Counted from the first letter of the stretch, positions 47,228 to 58,747 are shown. The stretch is DNA of 64,000 bases from Rhodocollybia butyracea (GCA_015501585.1 JADNRY010000296.1:1-64000); one strand, 5' to 3'. A program made the numbers and translations. Notes: generated from the letters alone by a model not told the origin.

Positions 47228-47880
47228 GTTAAGCAGTCATATTCAAAGAGATCATAGTCTTACTGTTAGGTTTATATTTTCATCTTTGTTTGGAAAAGAA
47301 AGGCACAGGCGGCAGACATCTGACGCATTGTATATGGGAATAAATACCCAGTTTGAGTCCATGGAGAAGCCATTCAATTCAAATTCAATTGAGGGGTGGT
47401 AAGATTCAAGACTTAAGGAATTCAACCCGCTTCCCATCTCTGGAATCAGTGGAATGTAGTACAGCTTGAAGGGCAAGACGGCATTCCAACAGTTTCATAG
47501 GATGAGCACAGGCATTTCCTCCATCCCCTTCAACGGCATGGAAGATCCATATAATTGTGCAACATGCCATGCAGTGATACAATACAAACTGCATGCCATT
47601 TCATCAACCCATGTAAGGTCTTGCAACTCAGGTGGCAACTTGCCTTGATACAGACAGTTAAGGGCTAAACATGACATACTCAGTGGATTGGCTCAGTGCA
47701 CCTTTACATTCAACACATAAGTAAATTTCAACTGTATCAGATGAACAAGAAGAAAGATCTATGCCTTTAGGTTCCAGAAGGCCATCCAAAGATTGGTCAA
47801 TATAGGTAAACAACCATGGTCCATTGGGGAGTGTGACCAAGGATCCATTCATCCTTTACACGAAGTATATCCAATGAAGG
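47228..47880 (-). pseudogene. Decayed Helitron-like coding fragment (DUF6570-type region)
   Basis: On the minus strand three frames in succession give LCVECKGALSQ, then GKLPPELQDLTWVDEMACSL with AWHVAQLYGSS, then GNACAHPMKLLE. This order (a C-x2-C motif, then P-E-L-x-D-L-T-x-x-E, then G-N-x-C-A-H) matches what I know of the region ahead of the Rep/helicase domains in basidiomycete Helitrons. The frame changes and stops show that it is dead. Rep or helicase motifs are not found downstream, where the MITE interrupts the region. Confidence 0.55.
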
Positions 47881-48559
47881 AGCATCTACAACGAGGTTGA
47901 ATGACCCTGTCCTCAGTCAATCTTCTCCCGCAGCAAGCACAACAATCAAGAGGGACTTGATTGAAATTTGACTCACAGTAAGATGATAAGATTGAATACA
48001 AGACAATTTTCTCTCATCAGATACATGAGGCCATACCTCTAAAGCATTTGATATTGCGTTGACGGATGCATTGGCCCTTGAAAAGTTGAAATATGTTGAG
48101 CCCTACATGTGGCAAGTTGCAGAAGGCGGCAATGTTCAGTTGTACTTAACCTTGCGTTTCCTGTTGGTTTCCTGTAGCGGCAAACTCAGCCAATTGAGTA
48201 CTTAGTTGTAAGTAGTGAGAAGGAATTGAGGAAAGCCTTGTACTACAAAAACTGCAAGAACCATGTCCTCATGCTCAAAGGGTGTGTCCATAGCAATTTC
48301 ATTGCTGAATGTTAACTCACTAAGGCAACACCGTAAGGTAAGTATCAGTTGACAGTAAGTGATTCAAATGACACATAATACTTACAATGATTGAAATTCT
48401 CTCTGAACACATCGCCCAATAAGTTGATTCATGCTCAACGACTGCATAACATTGAACCGAAGCCATGATCTGATGTTGAGATATATATTATACACTGAAG
48501 CTTTTTCACGGTGACGAATTCTGAAGTAAAGTTTGAGCATGTCAATAGTCTTAGGTTAG

Positions 48560-49003
48560 ATATTATCCAATAACTTTACCAAGCAAGGAAGAAACTGTAC
48601 GTTGGGAAAAGGATGATTGGCACGTTCAACCTCTCTTGAAAAGAACTTCGTTATTGCTCTCAAAATTTCAGTACCAAATGTCACAAGATTAACACACACA
48701 ACATAGATGTGTTCCGCAGGAAGACGACACATACGAGTACTATTACAGGCCAGAATTGAGGGAAATTCATCCAGAATATTATTAATTACCTTTGATTTTG
48801 TGGTAACATCAAGCGGACGTTTTAAAACTTGCAGTGGTTAATTTTTTCACATTCAATTTGACTACAAGAGGTTCAGGCATTGTAAGCCATGCTGGTAGTA
48901 TGGAGTTACAAACTACAGCATAAGTTGATTCTAGGGCAGACATCCTCAAGGTCAGTAGCTGTCGTTGACGGGTTTGATAAAAGGCGGAAAAAGCAAAACT
49001 CAT
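48560..49003 (-). pseudogene. Degenerate coding fragment, probably transposon-derived
   Basis: The minus-strand frame 49003-48809 continues, after a frameshift at about 48822, as ...RPLDVTTKSKVINNILDEF and LPAEHIYVVCVNLVTF to a stop near 48560. Codon composition is protein-like over about 140 codons. I do not recognise the family. Same strand and vicinity as the Helitron-like fragment suggest one decayed element. Confidence 0.4.
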
Positions 49004-51188
49004 ACCGGTTTTACTGGGAAATCAGCCGATGGCCATAGCATGAAGGTCGGGATAGTGGCAACTACCCTGCATACCGGATCATCAATTAAATGACCCGACA
49101 TAGTAGCAGACTTGGTACACAGTACTTGGCACATGACATGATTAGATAGGGCATCTGAAACAACCGGCATGGCGGCTCAACATCAGGTGGGAAAGAGATA
49201 CCCGATCTGGCGGTTTTGGAAGAATCCAACACTCATTTGACACCTACAAGACCCTCCCTTCCCTTCGGTCAGAGTCGGGGATTGAGCCGGGAAGTTTAAA
49301 CTACACGGCCAAACCCTCCCTTGCGGCTCGGGCTGAAAGGTTCCGGATGTCCCCAGGCTAAATATCTTTTGGCGCTGAGCCGCAAAAAATTGAAACCGAG
49401 TCTGAAATAATTAGTTACCGCTTAGGACGAACTTTTTTTGTACTATATTGGTCCTACATTGCACAAAGCACTCAGTGCAATACTGCTGTTTGTGATGCGT
49501 GAGCTGAACATGTGAGCTTGTGATCTGAACATGTGAATGATGAGTCACGTATGTTCAACTTCTTTCTCTCAACGTCCATCATCCTTGCATCAACGCTTAT
49601 CGTCAAGTTGTCGGCGCTCAGAGCTACGCATGAGGATCGTCCGAATTGCACATGTCAATATCGCAAGTACAAAATCAAGCAACATTCTTCAAGAATCGGC
49701 GTTTGTAGCTTCAAGGCAAGGCGGAATCTCAAACGTTCTTCATGGCAAAGCGGAAGCTCAAACTTTATCAAAAATGAAGCAACTTCAACGCTCTTCAGGT
49801 TTAATTCTGATATCTATCCAGCCGACTTCAATTTGAAGACCGATGCTCAAAGTTGTCTCTATCTGTCTGCGTGCCTCTAGCTGTGCTATCTCAAGACCAG
49901 GGCCTACTGCTGTTGCTGCGCTACAGTTATTGACGCGGTTTGTTCTTTTTTTCATCAGTTTTCTCACACCTCTCACTATTGGTTTTCTAACGGCTTTCCT
50001 GCAGTACAACTCACGAGTTTCCAACGGTATGTTTGCATTTCTCCTTAGAAATCATTACTTGCTTATCAATGAATCTAGGTGAACGATATGTTTACGTGGG
50101 TATACAGAGTAGTAACTAATAGCGATGTGCAACGTGTAGTAACAGTAGCTAGAAATATAAAGCATTTTTGGAACGAGAACGAAAACAGAGGGAAGAACTG
50201 GAAGAGCTAAAAGAGCCGGAACAATCAGGTGAGGCAGTGCACAGTAATCCCAAGCACAACGCTCAATTAATACCCAGCATAAGCTTCTTGCACCTGAGCT
50301 TAATTTGCGTTGACCACAGCTGAGGGCTAAATTACGGTTTTTAGACCTAGCTTCGGTTATTTCGTGCTTGGGATCAACAGGACTGGGCTAGCCTCAGTTG
50401 GATAGATTGTCACGGCAGTGTAGGCTAAACTCTGGCTAAACTGGCGAAGTATGTATTTTTGACAGGATGTGTAAAAGGACCCCCCTACCATACTTATGCT
50501 GGTCGGCCGGAATATATCTCCAGGCCCATCCAAACATGAGCGTTTTTGACCGAGTCGAGTTCGCTCAGTCGACCGAAAATTTGCCTAGATGCGCTATTTT
50601 TGTGCCTTCAAGCTTCTGATCAGTAAAGCTTTTTGAGATACCCCAGTCTATCTACTATCTAGACATTCTGGAGACCGTGTACGAAGCTAAATAGATGAGC
50701 TGAGTGTCGATGTTTGATGATACCTTGTGTGTCGGTGCAATCAAAAAGATGCGATCGGCTATCCATGTTTTACGAAGAGCCGAGTTTTAGTGGAATTGAT
50801 TAGCTGCAATTTGCAAGTAGTACAACCGAGGCTTGGACTGAGGAAAAGAAGGTCATACTAATGTTCGGTTGTAACTACTGTAGTACTTGGAAGAGTGAAA
50901 AAACCATGCAAACGATCTGGTCCATTTCTGCTGGAAAATTGGCCTGGCCCTCGAAAGCGGGATAGGGTCGTAGATCTGGCTGTGCTTCTGTATACACGTG
51001 GACACTAGTTGCACTCGGGGTAAATCCCGAAATTTGCAATCACATCTACCAGCAGGTCTTTATAAAAAAGATGGGATATATTCTATCCAGTGGTTCTAGG
51101 TTCAGTCCCCCACCTGTCCCCTACTCGAATACAGCTTGCTGGTCAATCTGCATTCCCTTATACTCGCGAGTCGATATAATTCTTGAAA
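49004..51188. other. Mostly non-coding region upstream of the secreted-protein gene
   Basis: No confident gene is visible. A weak plus-strand exon chain near 49843-50210 encodes one hydrophobic segment (FVLFFISFLTPLTIGFLTAF) and a charged tail; it is described under findings. A TATA-like TTTATAAAAAAG at 51058-51069 lies 120 bp before the next start codon. Confidence 0.4.
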
Positions 51189-52074
51189 ATGCGTTCTATT
51201 CTCGTCCTCTTCATGCTCCTAGCGAGCTCCATACTTGCCGTGTCCTCGATACCAGTGCGAGAGGTAAACAGGTTGTATTGGTTCTACGACGTCACTCATG
51301 TATTACAGGCAGCACGTCACCGTCCCGCAGTAGTCGCGTTGAAGTATCCAAAGCATCGAGTCCGGTTGAAGTATCTAAAGAATGGAGCCGCGTCAAAGCA
51401 TCGAGGCAATCGAGCCGCGCTGCGAAATGCCCCCAAAGAACTGGTAACTTATGTTTTACTGGCTTACAATATTAGGCCTAATATGTACATATTGCAGAAA
51501 CCCATCGTGACCCTCCTTGATGTAAAAGGATCATTCTTGGGAGGCAGCTCACCGGAATGGGAAGAGCAAAACTTTCTCTCCAAAACGATCTTCCATCAAG
51601 GTTTCAACGATAAGGCCAAGTTGAAGCCAGACGATGAGGCTGATTCAGACGATGAGGCCAAGTTAGAACCAGAATACAAAGGAGGATTAATAGAAGGCGT
51701 GAAGCAACTAAGGATTTATTTCAAAATCAGCAAATACAAACATTGTACTGAGGATAAGCCATATTTTGGGTTCATAGCATATTCTTATGACTGTGAGTAC
51801 TCGCTCCTGAATCTAGGTTTCTTTGTGTTCTTATGCTTTTCTAGATAAGATCGTTACCAATGCGGAAGGGGTACAGGAGGCAAAGCAAAATGACCCGTCT
51901 GGTTGGGTATATGTTGGCATTACTCAAGGCAATTTGGCCCACAACAGCTTTATGGGCGAACTGGGCAGACCTGTTTCGGATCCAGACAGGCCCGAGCTTC
52001 TGACGAAAGCGATGCAAGAAGAATGGGACAGGCTTGTGCGCGAGTTTAACGAGAAATTTAAGGCGCCACGATAG
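51189..52074 (+). CDS. Orphan secreted protein (244 aa)
   Basis: Exons 51189-51263, 51309-51443, 51498-51792 and 51845-52074 sum to 735 nt, with GT..AG introns of 45-54 nt. The protein starts with a strong signal peptide (MRSILVLFMLLASSILAVSS). A basic Lys/Arg/His-rich segment (about residues 26-68) comes next. A middle part begins KPIVTLLDVKGSFLG, with an acidic repeat (KPDDEADSDDEAKLEPE). The C-terminus is better ordered, with YFGFIAYSYDYKIV and WVYVGITQGN. No known domain is evident, so this may be a lineage-specific secreted protein or effector-like protein. The basic and acidic halves are opposite in charge. The first exon encodes essentially the signal peptide alone. Confidence 0.8.
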
Positions 52075-52753
52075 CCGCTGAAAATATGTAGTAGCAGTAG
52101 AGTAATCAAGGATGTAGAAGGATGTAGACTGCTGAAAACACAGACAACGTGAGATTGTATCCTACCAAATAGGGCCGACGAAGATTCAAAACGTTAACAA
52201 TCCCAGAGCCCAGTATAATACCAGCATTTCAGCGGCGTCTAAAGGGGTACTGGTAATAGTTATCATGTATGTGCAGATACGTGCAGGTACAGGACCCCAG
52301 ATAATGAGTGGTGATTCGGTGAACGTTTGAACTGCAGGTACGTGGTTGGTACGTGATAATCAGGCAAATCACGGCGTGTTTCAATTTCGTTCGGTTTCAT
52401 CTTACACGGCGATCCTTATGCTGCTTCAGCCTGACTGAAGTAGACCAGAATAGACCGCGAAATTATTGGTTTCTAGGCTCCTCTAACGTGTTCTTTAAGA
52501 ATCTCGCAATTCTGATTGGATGATCGTGTGGAAAGAATATCTTATTTCGTTAGTAGGGCCTAATTCGGCCAGGCTGAAGAGAGCTGAAGGCGGTGATGCG
52601 CTGTCTATCACTATCTGATCTCTGATTTGATCCGACGATCGTGATTAGATAGAGGTGGTTAGACCAAATAGCCGTCGTCTTTTCTGCGCTTATAAAGCTA
52701 CAGTACTTCCCAACTTCCTCAAAAACCCACTTGCTTTTCATAAGTACTATAAA
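52075..52753. other. Intergenic region and DLH2 promoter
   Basis: No gene is present. A TATA-like CTTATAAAG at 52690-52698 lies about 60 bp upstream of the DLH2 start codon. Confidence 0.45.
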
Positions 52754-53969
52754 ATGAGCCTTTGTGAAGATTGTATCAAATGTGCGTGGGCCATTTCTTT
52801 TTCTTGTTCACCGAGTCTCTGCGGCACTGTACACGCTCTTGCACTGTTCTCATCAAATTTCTACAGGTGTAACCCACGAAGGAACACCCGAAGGAAAATG
52901 GGAAACCATCAATGGAACGGAATGCTATGTTGGTATTCCTAGTGAATACCAGAAAGACAAAGTTCTGCTTTTCCTCTGCGATGCTTTCGGGCCACAACTG
53001 GTGATTTTTGCTCCCTTTTCCCGCTGTTTGACGCTTTCTAATGCTATCTGTAACTCGACCAGATCAATAACAAGGTACGGTGTTATAGATAGATTGGTTG
53101 GAATTTGGTTAACTGCTCGATATCATAGCTTTTGGTGGACGACTTTGCGAGACATGGAATCAGGGTGCGTACGCGGATTTCTTTCTACTGTACTTACAGC
53201 TTAAATTTAAACATCCCATGCAGACTATTGCACCTGACTTCTTCTCCAACGATCCTCTGCCCGCGGAATTCGAAACGAATGCAGTCAGTACCTCAATTAC
53301 GCGCTCCCTGGTTTTCCAAGTTGCAAGTACTCAAAAAATGTATTTCACAGGAAATGCGCAAGACTTTTGATCTTCCAGGATGGTTCTCTACCCATGGTAC
53401 CGATGTGACCCGGCCACCCGTTGACAAGGTTATCGCTGCACTCAAGGCCGAAGGTGTAACCGAGTTCGCGGCAATTGGGTATTGCTACGGAGGTATGGTG
53501 TTATGTATTATCGAACGTCGAACGTGCCCTTATGCTTTCCACAGGGAGACTCGTGTTCGATCTCGCATTCGAAAATATCACTTCGCTATCTATTTGCAAC
53601 CATCCGTCGTTGTTAAAGTCGCCAGTGGACTTGGAGGTAAATTCGAGTTCATTCGTTCCGAATGCCGACTAACCCCTATTCATTTTTCAGAAATACTTCG
53701 CCTCCTCCCGCGTACCCTTGCTTCTTAATACCTGTACCATCGATGGCCAATTCCCTTTGGAAGCGCAAGCGCAAGCTGATGCTCTTTTCGGCGAGGGTAA
53801 ATTCGCTCCTGGGTACAGACGAGAGTACTTCGAGGGATGCAGTCATGGGTTCTCTGTTCGAGGCGACCTTAGCGATCCCAAAGTCAAGGCTGGGAAAGAA
53901 GGGGCTTTCAAGTCGGGCGTCGAGTGGTTGTATCAGCACGGTTTTGGCTCGAAGAAAGCTGCCTTGTAA
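52754..53969 (+). CDS. Dienelactone hydrolase family protein, copy DLH2
   Basis: Eight exons (52754-52781, 52867-53000, 53063-53074, 53129-53164, 53224-53283, 53351-53492, 53545-53636, 53691-53969) give 260 aa. All intron positions and phases equal those of DLH1, including the 12-nt micro-exon (INNK). Catalytic triad: Cys about 135 in GYCYGG, Asp about 186 in CTIDGQFP, His about 220 in CSHGFSVRG. An intact alpha/beta-hydrolase is expected in the cytosol; the substrate is unknown. The gene is tail-to-tail with a deleted SDR copy. Confidence 0.92.
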
Positions 53970-53994
53970 AAGTCTGTAATCTGACAACGATCCG

Positions 53995-54440
53995 TTGGAA
54001 TAACAATAGTTTGTCTTATTCATTGCGGGTCCAAGTAAGCTCTGATTACGGTATCCGTATGCTCCCAAAGCGTACGCCTCGCCTCCACGTCCTCCGCATA
54101 CCGATGTTTTCCGACACCAAACTCATTTAATCTCCAGCAAAACCCCAGGCACATAACGAGAAAGTTAATCTTTCGCCTGGCGTGAGTGCTAGCTGCTTGG
54201 ACGCTCGGTCAATATTGCGCATCAGGGTAGCATCGTAAGTGAGGAACTCGTGTTTCGGTGCGACTGCTCTGTTGGACACGGAAGGACGGGGAAAACCAGA
54301 TGATGGATTCCGCCGCGGCGCGATTTCGACCGATGAGGATGATATGGGCGTTGCCTTTCAAGGTACGTCGGGCGAAGGCCTCTGCTATGCCCCGTCCGAT
54401 ACCGGAAGTTCCTCCGACGAATACAGTGACGTCGATGGCC
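53995..54440 (-). pseudogene. Short-chain dehydrogenase copy with a deleted middle
   Basis: The segment contains the extreme C-terminal part of the SDR (up to about 54140). It jumps directly to the N-terminal half (CPGF motif back to the GGTSGIG cofactor motif, 54140-54440). Compared with the intact gene at 57392-58397, about 600 bp are missing. The start codon region is also altered. Confidence 0.8.
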
Positions 54441-54628
54441 TTGTCGATGCAGACATCTGGTGTACAAAGATAGTGTTTCTTGGAGAGTCATATGTAGTAC
54501 CATTCATTGCCGTGGTTAAGACGTGGCTCTGGTGAGTACCAAATGGACGTGTTAAGAATATGCCGATACCAAATGTGCATTGGGCGTGTACAGTCAGAGC
54601 GTGACTAGTCACGACAGCTTTAACTTTC

Positions 54629-54636
54629 GGCGCTTA
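54629..54636 (+). promoter_or_regulatory. GGCGCTTA motif of F4, separated from the gene by a MITE
   Basis: This is the same octamer as in F1, F3, F5 and F6 (here TTTCGGCGCTTA). In F4 it stands about 400 bp from the ATG because a 375-bp element inserted directly behind it. Confidence 0.45.
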
Positions 54637-54639
54637 TTA

Positions 54640-55014
54640 GAGCGTATTTGCACCGGGATTCGTCTCTCCAGCGTCTCACTTATCACGTGTCGGAGTACCT
54701 GCTAACACATTTAATGCTCTTTTCAAAATTAATCCAGGTATTCCCAAAAAAGGAAGTTCTGGCACAACACAACTCTGTGAGATCGTCAGATATTTCCAAA
54801 AAAGGGAAGATCCATGACCATCGCACTCAAATATTTCCATAAAAGGAAGAACCATCCAGCGTCGGACTGACCAGAGTAGCCAGATATGTCCCCAAAAGGA
54901 AAATCGTCGCTCCATCTCAGATGCCAGCATCACGATAATTACTGAAGTCATGTGTTTCGTCTCATCGGCGTCTCCGCGTTACATGTAACGTTTTTAGCGG
55001 TTGCAAATACGCTC
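54640..55014. mobile_element. TA-flanked MITE in the F4 promoter, carrying CArG-like repeats
   Basis: The terminal inverted repeat GAGCGTATTTGCA is flanked by TA (54638-54639 and 55015-55016). The element is 375 bp. Removing it restores the distance between GGCGCTTA and the start codon to roughly that of the paralogs. The interior holds four spaced copies of a TCC(A/T-rich)GGAA motif. Confidence 0.75.
54744..54899. promoter_or_regulatory. Four CArG-box-like direct repeats inside the MITE
   Basis: CCAAAAAAGG (54744-54753), CCAAAAAAGG (54796-54805), CCATAAAAGG (54837-54846) and the near match CCCCAAAAGG (54890-54899). The first three fit the MADS-box CArG consensus CC(A/T)6GG. Each is embedded in a longer repeat of the form GATATTTCC...GGAAGA. 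Spacing is 41-53 bp. Confidence 0.5.
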
Positions 55015-55044
55015 TATTCAGAACCACTTCATTGTTCAACCCAA

Positions 55045-56637
55045 ATGATTCCACCATGCGCAAAATGTGCTCGGGTACATTCCAACCTCAGCTCTGAGGA
55101 AATCGAATTATTGGAAAACGATCTTCGCTTCGAATCGGGACTATCCGTGGCTACCCCGGAACGAACAAAGGAGCTCACGACGACACTAGCTCTTGTGGAT
55201 AAAGCCATCGAAGGTCATAATTCTGAAGTGGCTTTCCTTGAGACACAAAGAACAAAGCTGCTCTCTCTGCTCACCGATTCGGGAACTGCCAAACGAACTT
55301 TTACTACACATTTTCCAGGACGTATGCGAAAACAATGTTCTCCAGTGCTATCTGTGGCCACCCGAAGGCGAAGATCCTCCCACCGAACTGACCTCCCCCG
55401 TCATCACCTACCTTCCTGCGATGGCGATCAGCTCCGTATGCTCCCGTTGGCGTGAACTTGCGCTGTCATCGCCTGCTTTGTGGGCAAATCTGACAGTGGA
55501 GACGCACACTACGTTCTTGGATGAAGTTGAATTCTCTGAGACCTTCGGTGGATTCATCGATTCAGTTTCCCGATATCTGGAAAGATCCAGGGATTGGCCG
55601 TTAAGCTTTTAAGGCTTAAACTTACTGTATATGGTGAACCTTTATTTCAGAACGAAGTTCCTTGCCTAGACCTCCTTACGCAGCATGCTTCGCGTTGGCA
55701 AACGCTCAAGTATTCGGGAGCTGACTGTTTGACGGAGTACAATGTACCATCTGACCTATGTTTACCTCTCCTTGCGGACTTGGATATCCTTGATTCGATT
55801 GGGTTGGGTAATTTCGAGCATTTTCCGAGGCTATGTGCGCTATCCACCTTCACTGATATGGGGCCAACATCTGGGATCCTCTACAATCAACTAGATCATC
55901 TTACTTTTCTTGGCAGGGCATGGAAAGATTTGGTGGAAATTCTTCACGACTGCACCTCTCTGAAATCTCTCGAGTTGGGTTATGCTTCTCCCAATGTAGA
56001 GGGCACACCTGGGACATGGCATAACATCACGACATTTTCTCTTGTGATTACTGATGAATCAGATCCGATATTTTCCTATTTCAACTTTCCTTCCTTAAAG
56101 AAGCTTGTGGTAGAAGGTGGCCTTAGAACCCAGCTTACTGCCAATGCTTTTACTTCATTCATCTCGAGATCGTCTTGTATGATCACCACATTTACTCTTC
56201 AGGACTTATCTCTACCTGATCTAGACCTTATTGCAGTCCTTCAACTCATGCCGGCCCTACTTCATCTTGAAGTCCATGACAGCTCGTGGTACCCGGAGTA
56301 CCAGAGCCCAATTACTTCGCAATTCTTCTCAAGCCTAACTCACTGCCAATCCACTTCCATCTCCCTAGTTCCAAACCTACACACTTTTCATTTGAAATCC
56401 GGAGCCGTTGGTTCTTTCGACGATGCTGCTTTTGTCAGTATGGTCGAATCGCGTTGGTTTAAACCGGGTTCGGCTCTGTCTGTGGAGATGTTAGCAATGG
56501 GGAGGAGTTCTATTCGATCTGTCGTCCTCAAGGCCACTCGGCGAAAAGTTGATGCAGGTATCTATAAACCACTGCGGATTTTGGACGCGGAGGGTTTGAG
56601 AGTAGTGGTATCTGGAACGAATGGAGTGCAGGTGTAA
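55045..56637 (+). pseudogene. F-box-like protein copy F4 (two frameshifts)
   Basis: The ATG and MIPPCAKCA start are as in F6. At about 55273 two bases are missing in the L-S-P-I-R codons just before the F-box, shifting the frame. The F-box (LPNELLLHIF...VCSRWRELALSSPALW) is read in the second frame up to about 55612. At about 55603 a 7-bp insertion after W-P-L shifts again, and the remainder to 56637 is open and ends GTNGVQV. Everything but these two short indels is well preserved, so inactivation looks recent. The promoter is also disrupted by the MITE. Confidence 0.88.
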
Positions 56638-57069
56638 TTATAATAATAATCTGGGTGATGCCTCTTCGATGTACTTTTGGATCTCTCACCCCAGTGCGTT
56701 ACTACTGTATTTTCCAGTATTCCGCAACCCTAGTGACTCTAGTTGAAGTAGGCTATACAGATACAAGTCCTTGGGCCGCGTTTTCCGCCATTGGGATGAG
56801 GGCTAAGGATCGTGTGGGTCTGAATCTACCTCGGACGCGGGTGGGAGTAATTGAAGGGCTCGGCTTGCATAAGTATAGTTCGTGTCCCGATACTGGAGTC
56901 TTTCCCAGGTAGGTAACTAGAGCATGTAGCCGCTTCGGAAGGAATAGCTCTAATGTCGGAATCGAAGGCAGCTGTCACTGCGCCCAACATAAATTTGACC
57001 ATATCATTCAAGTTCGCTCACAACGCCGTCTCACAACTGAAAGAGAGGAGGGTAGACTGAATTTTGCTG
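56638..57069. other. Spacer between F4 and the DLH fragment
   Basis: It contains the 3' flank shared by the F-box copies (GTGATGC..CTTCGATGT) and a stretch near 56870-57000 without recognisable content. No gene is called. Confidence 0.4.
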
Positions 57070-57313
57070 AGTACTTTACATCCGGAATAACATTCCAGCT
57101 TTGCTGCACTGTCTGTTATGCTATCTTCGGCGGCGGTAAATTTGCTCCTAGGTACAGACGAGAGTACTTCGAGGGGTGCACTCATGGGTTCGCTGTTCAA
57201 AGCGACCTTAGCGATCCCAAAATCAAGGTTGGGACAGAAGGGGCTTTCAAGTCGAGCGTCGAGTGGTTGTATCAGCACGGTTTTGACTTGGAGAAGGCTG
57301 CATGCTGCATTGT
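57070..57313 (+). pseudogene. Dienelactone hydrolase C-terminal fragment
   Basis: 57125-57313 matches the last exon of DLH1/DLH2 (YRREYFEGCTHGFAV, then EGAFKSSVEWLYQHGF). The upstream 55 bp still resemble the start of that exon but carry a deletion that removes the Asp region. All seven earlier exons are missing. Confidence 0.88.
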
Positions 57314-57391
57314 AAAAACCTGTAATCTTACAGTGCCTGGGAAATGCAACACAACGATCCGCTGGGGTAAACAATGCATAATTTGTCTTAT

Positions 57392-58397
57392 TCATTGTGG
57401 GCTCAAGCAAGCTCTGATTACCGTATTCGTATGTTCCCAAAGCGTACGCTTTGCCTCCACATCCTCCGCATACTGATGTTTTCCGACCATTTGTTCACCA
57501 AACTCGTTTAATCTCCAGCTACCGGGTTGGAAAGCGATATGAACAAGACCATGAAGGAGATACTCTCCGACGTCTTCTTTTGAAGTCATCCACGGTTTGA
57601 GCAAGCCCAAGACCGATTTGGATGCAACACGGATGATTGGAGTCGGGGACGCGGAACCGATGTTCGTGCTCACCCAACCTGGGTATGCGTGCACAAAGGT
57701 AAGAGATGGATGACGGAGAGTGAGTTCCTAGCGAGAGGGCTGTCAGTGAGTGGAAAAAGCTTTCAGACTACCCGAAACTTACATCCATCATTAAGTCGTT
57801 GTATATTGTTGTGATAATACTGGTATTCGCAGGCTTAGTTTTCTTCATGCCCAAATCACTCAAGTCTATCTTTGGCCCCGTCCTTTTTGTGGTCAGTGTA
57901 GAAAATATCTTGGCGTCCTCCCCATCCTCCTTCGCTTTAACTAACGCTGGCATAAAATCCTGAATAAACTTCCACCGTGTATAATAGTGCAACGCCATCT
58001 TTTTATCAATCCCTTCTTCCGTCTCGTCCCAATCCAAACTCGAAAACCCCGGACACATAACCAGGAAGTTAATCTTTCCGCCTGGCGTGAGTGCTAGTAG
58101 CTGCTTGGACGCTTGGTCTACGTTGCGCATCAACGTGGCATCGCAGCTGAGGAATTCGTGTTTCGGTGCGACTGCTCCGTTGGAAATGGAAGGACGGGGA
58201 AAACCTGAGATGATGGATTCCGCGGCGGCACGATTTCGGCCGACGAGGATGATATGGGCGTTGCCTTTACTGTGTCGGGCAAAGGCCTCTGCTATGCCCC
58301 GCCCGATACCGGAGGTTCCTCCGACGAATACAGCAACGGGGGTATAAGGAAATGAGATGGCTGCGTTCGAGGCACGAATAACTTCGATGGGAGACAT
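57392..58397 (-). CDS. Short-chain dehydrogenase/reductase-like protein (intact, 316 aa)
   Basis: Two exons, 58397-57783 and 57727-57392, sum to 951 nt. The Rossmann-fold cofactor motif is VGGTSGIGRGIAEAF at about residues 25-39. Where classical SDRs have NNAG this protein has MCPGFSS. The usual catalytic YxxxK is not obvious: the corresponding stretch is ALHYYTRWKF. The second exon carries the conserved HAYPGWVST turn, and the C-terminus contains LWEHTNTVIR. It belongs to a divergent SDR group common in fungi; substrate and cofactor preference are unknown. It diverges from the F-box copy F5 across a short shared upstream region, and it lies tail-to-tail with the DLH fragment. It is the only complete SDR of four copies. 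Confidence 0.87.
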
Positions 58398-58592
58398 TTG
58401 GTGTGAAAGACGGTGTTTGCTAGGGATTAGTTATACTACACTTCATTGCCGTGGTAGGACGTGGCTCCGGCGAGGTAACAAATGGACGTGTCAAGATATG
58501 CCGACAGAGAGTGTGCATTGCGTATGCTTTCGGGCACACCGCGGAGGTGTACCGAGCGTCTATCTTATCAGATTTTCTTGTGAAAGGGTTTC

Positions 58593-58600
58593 GGCGCTTA
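58593..58600 (+). promoter_or_regulatory. GGCGCTTA motif upstream of F5
   Basis: TTTCGGCGCTTA stands directly before the position of the lost F5 start codon, equivalent to 60595-60602 in F6. Confidence 0.45.
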
Positions 58601-58747
58601 AACTTCTTTCTGCCACTCCTCGCGCAAAATCTTTGCGTGTACCTTGTCAACCTCAGCTCTGAGGAAATTGCTTCATTGGAAAACAGTCTTCGCTTCGAAT
58701 CTGGACCATCCGTAATTACTCAGGAACAAACAAAGGAGCTCAGGACG

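Noticed and set aside
49255..49335. tRNA-like A and B box pair
   Set aside because: The two boxes are only about ten bases apart, too close for a tRNA, and no cloverleaf can be formed.
51071..51475. Overlapping ORF with a VEVSKASS-type repeat
   Set aside because: It is another frame of the spliced secreted-protein gene. The signal peptide and exon sums favour the 51189 start.
58451..58747. Long N-terminal extension of F5
   Set aside because: It needs a non-ATG start, and it corresponds to promoter and leader DNA in the paralogs.
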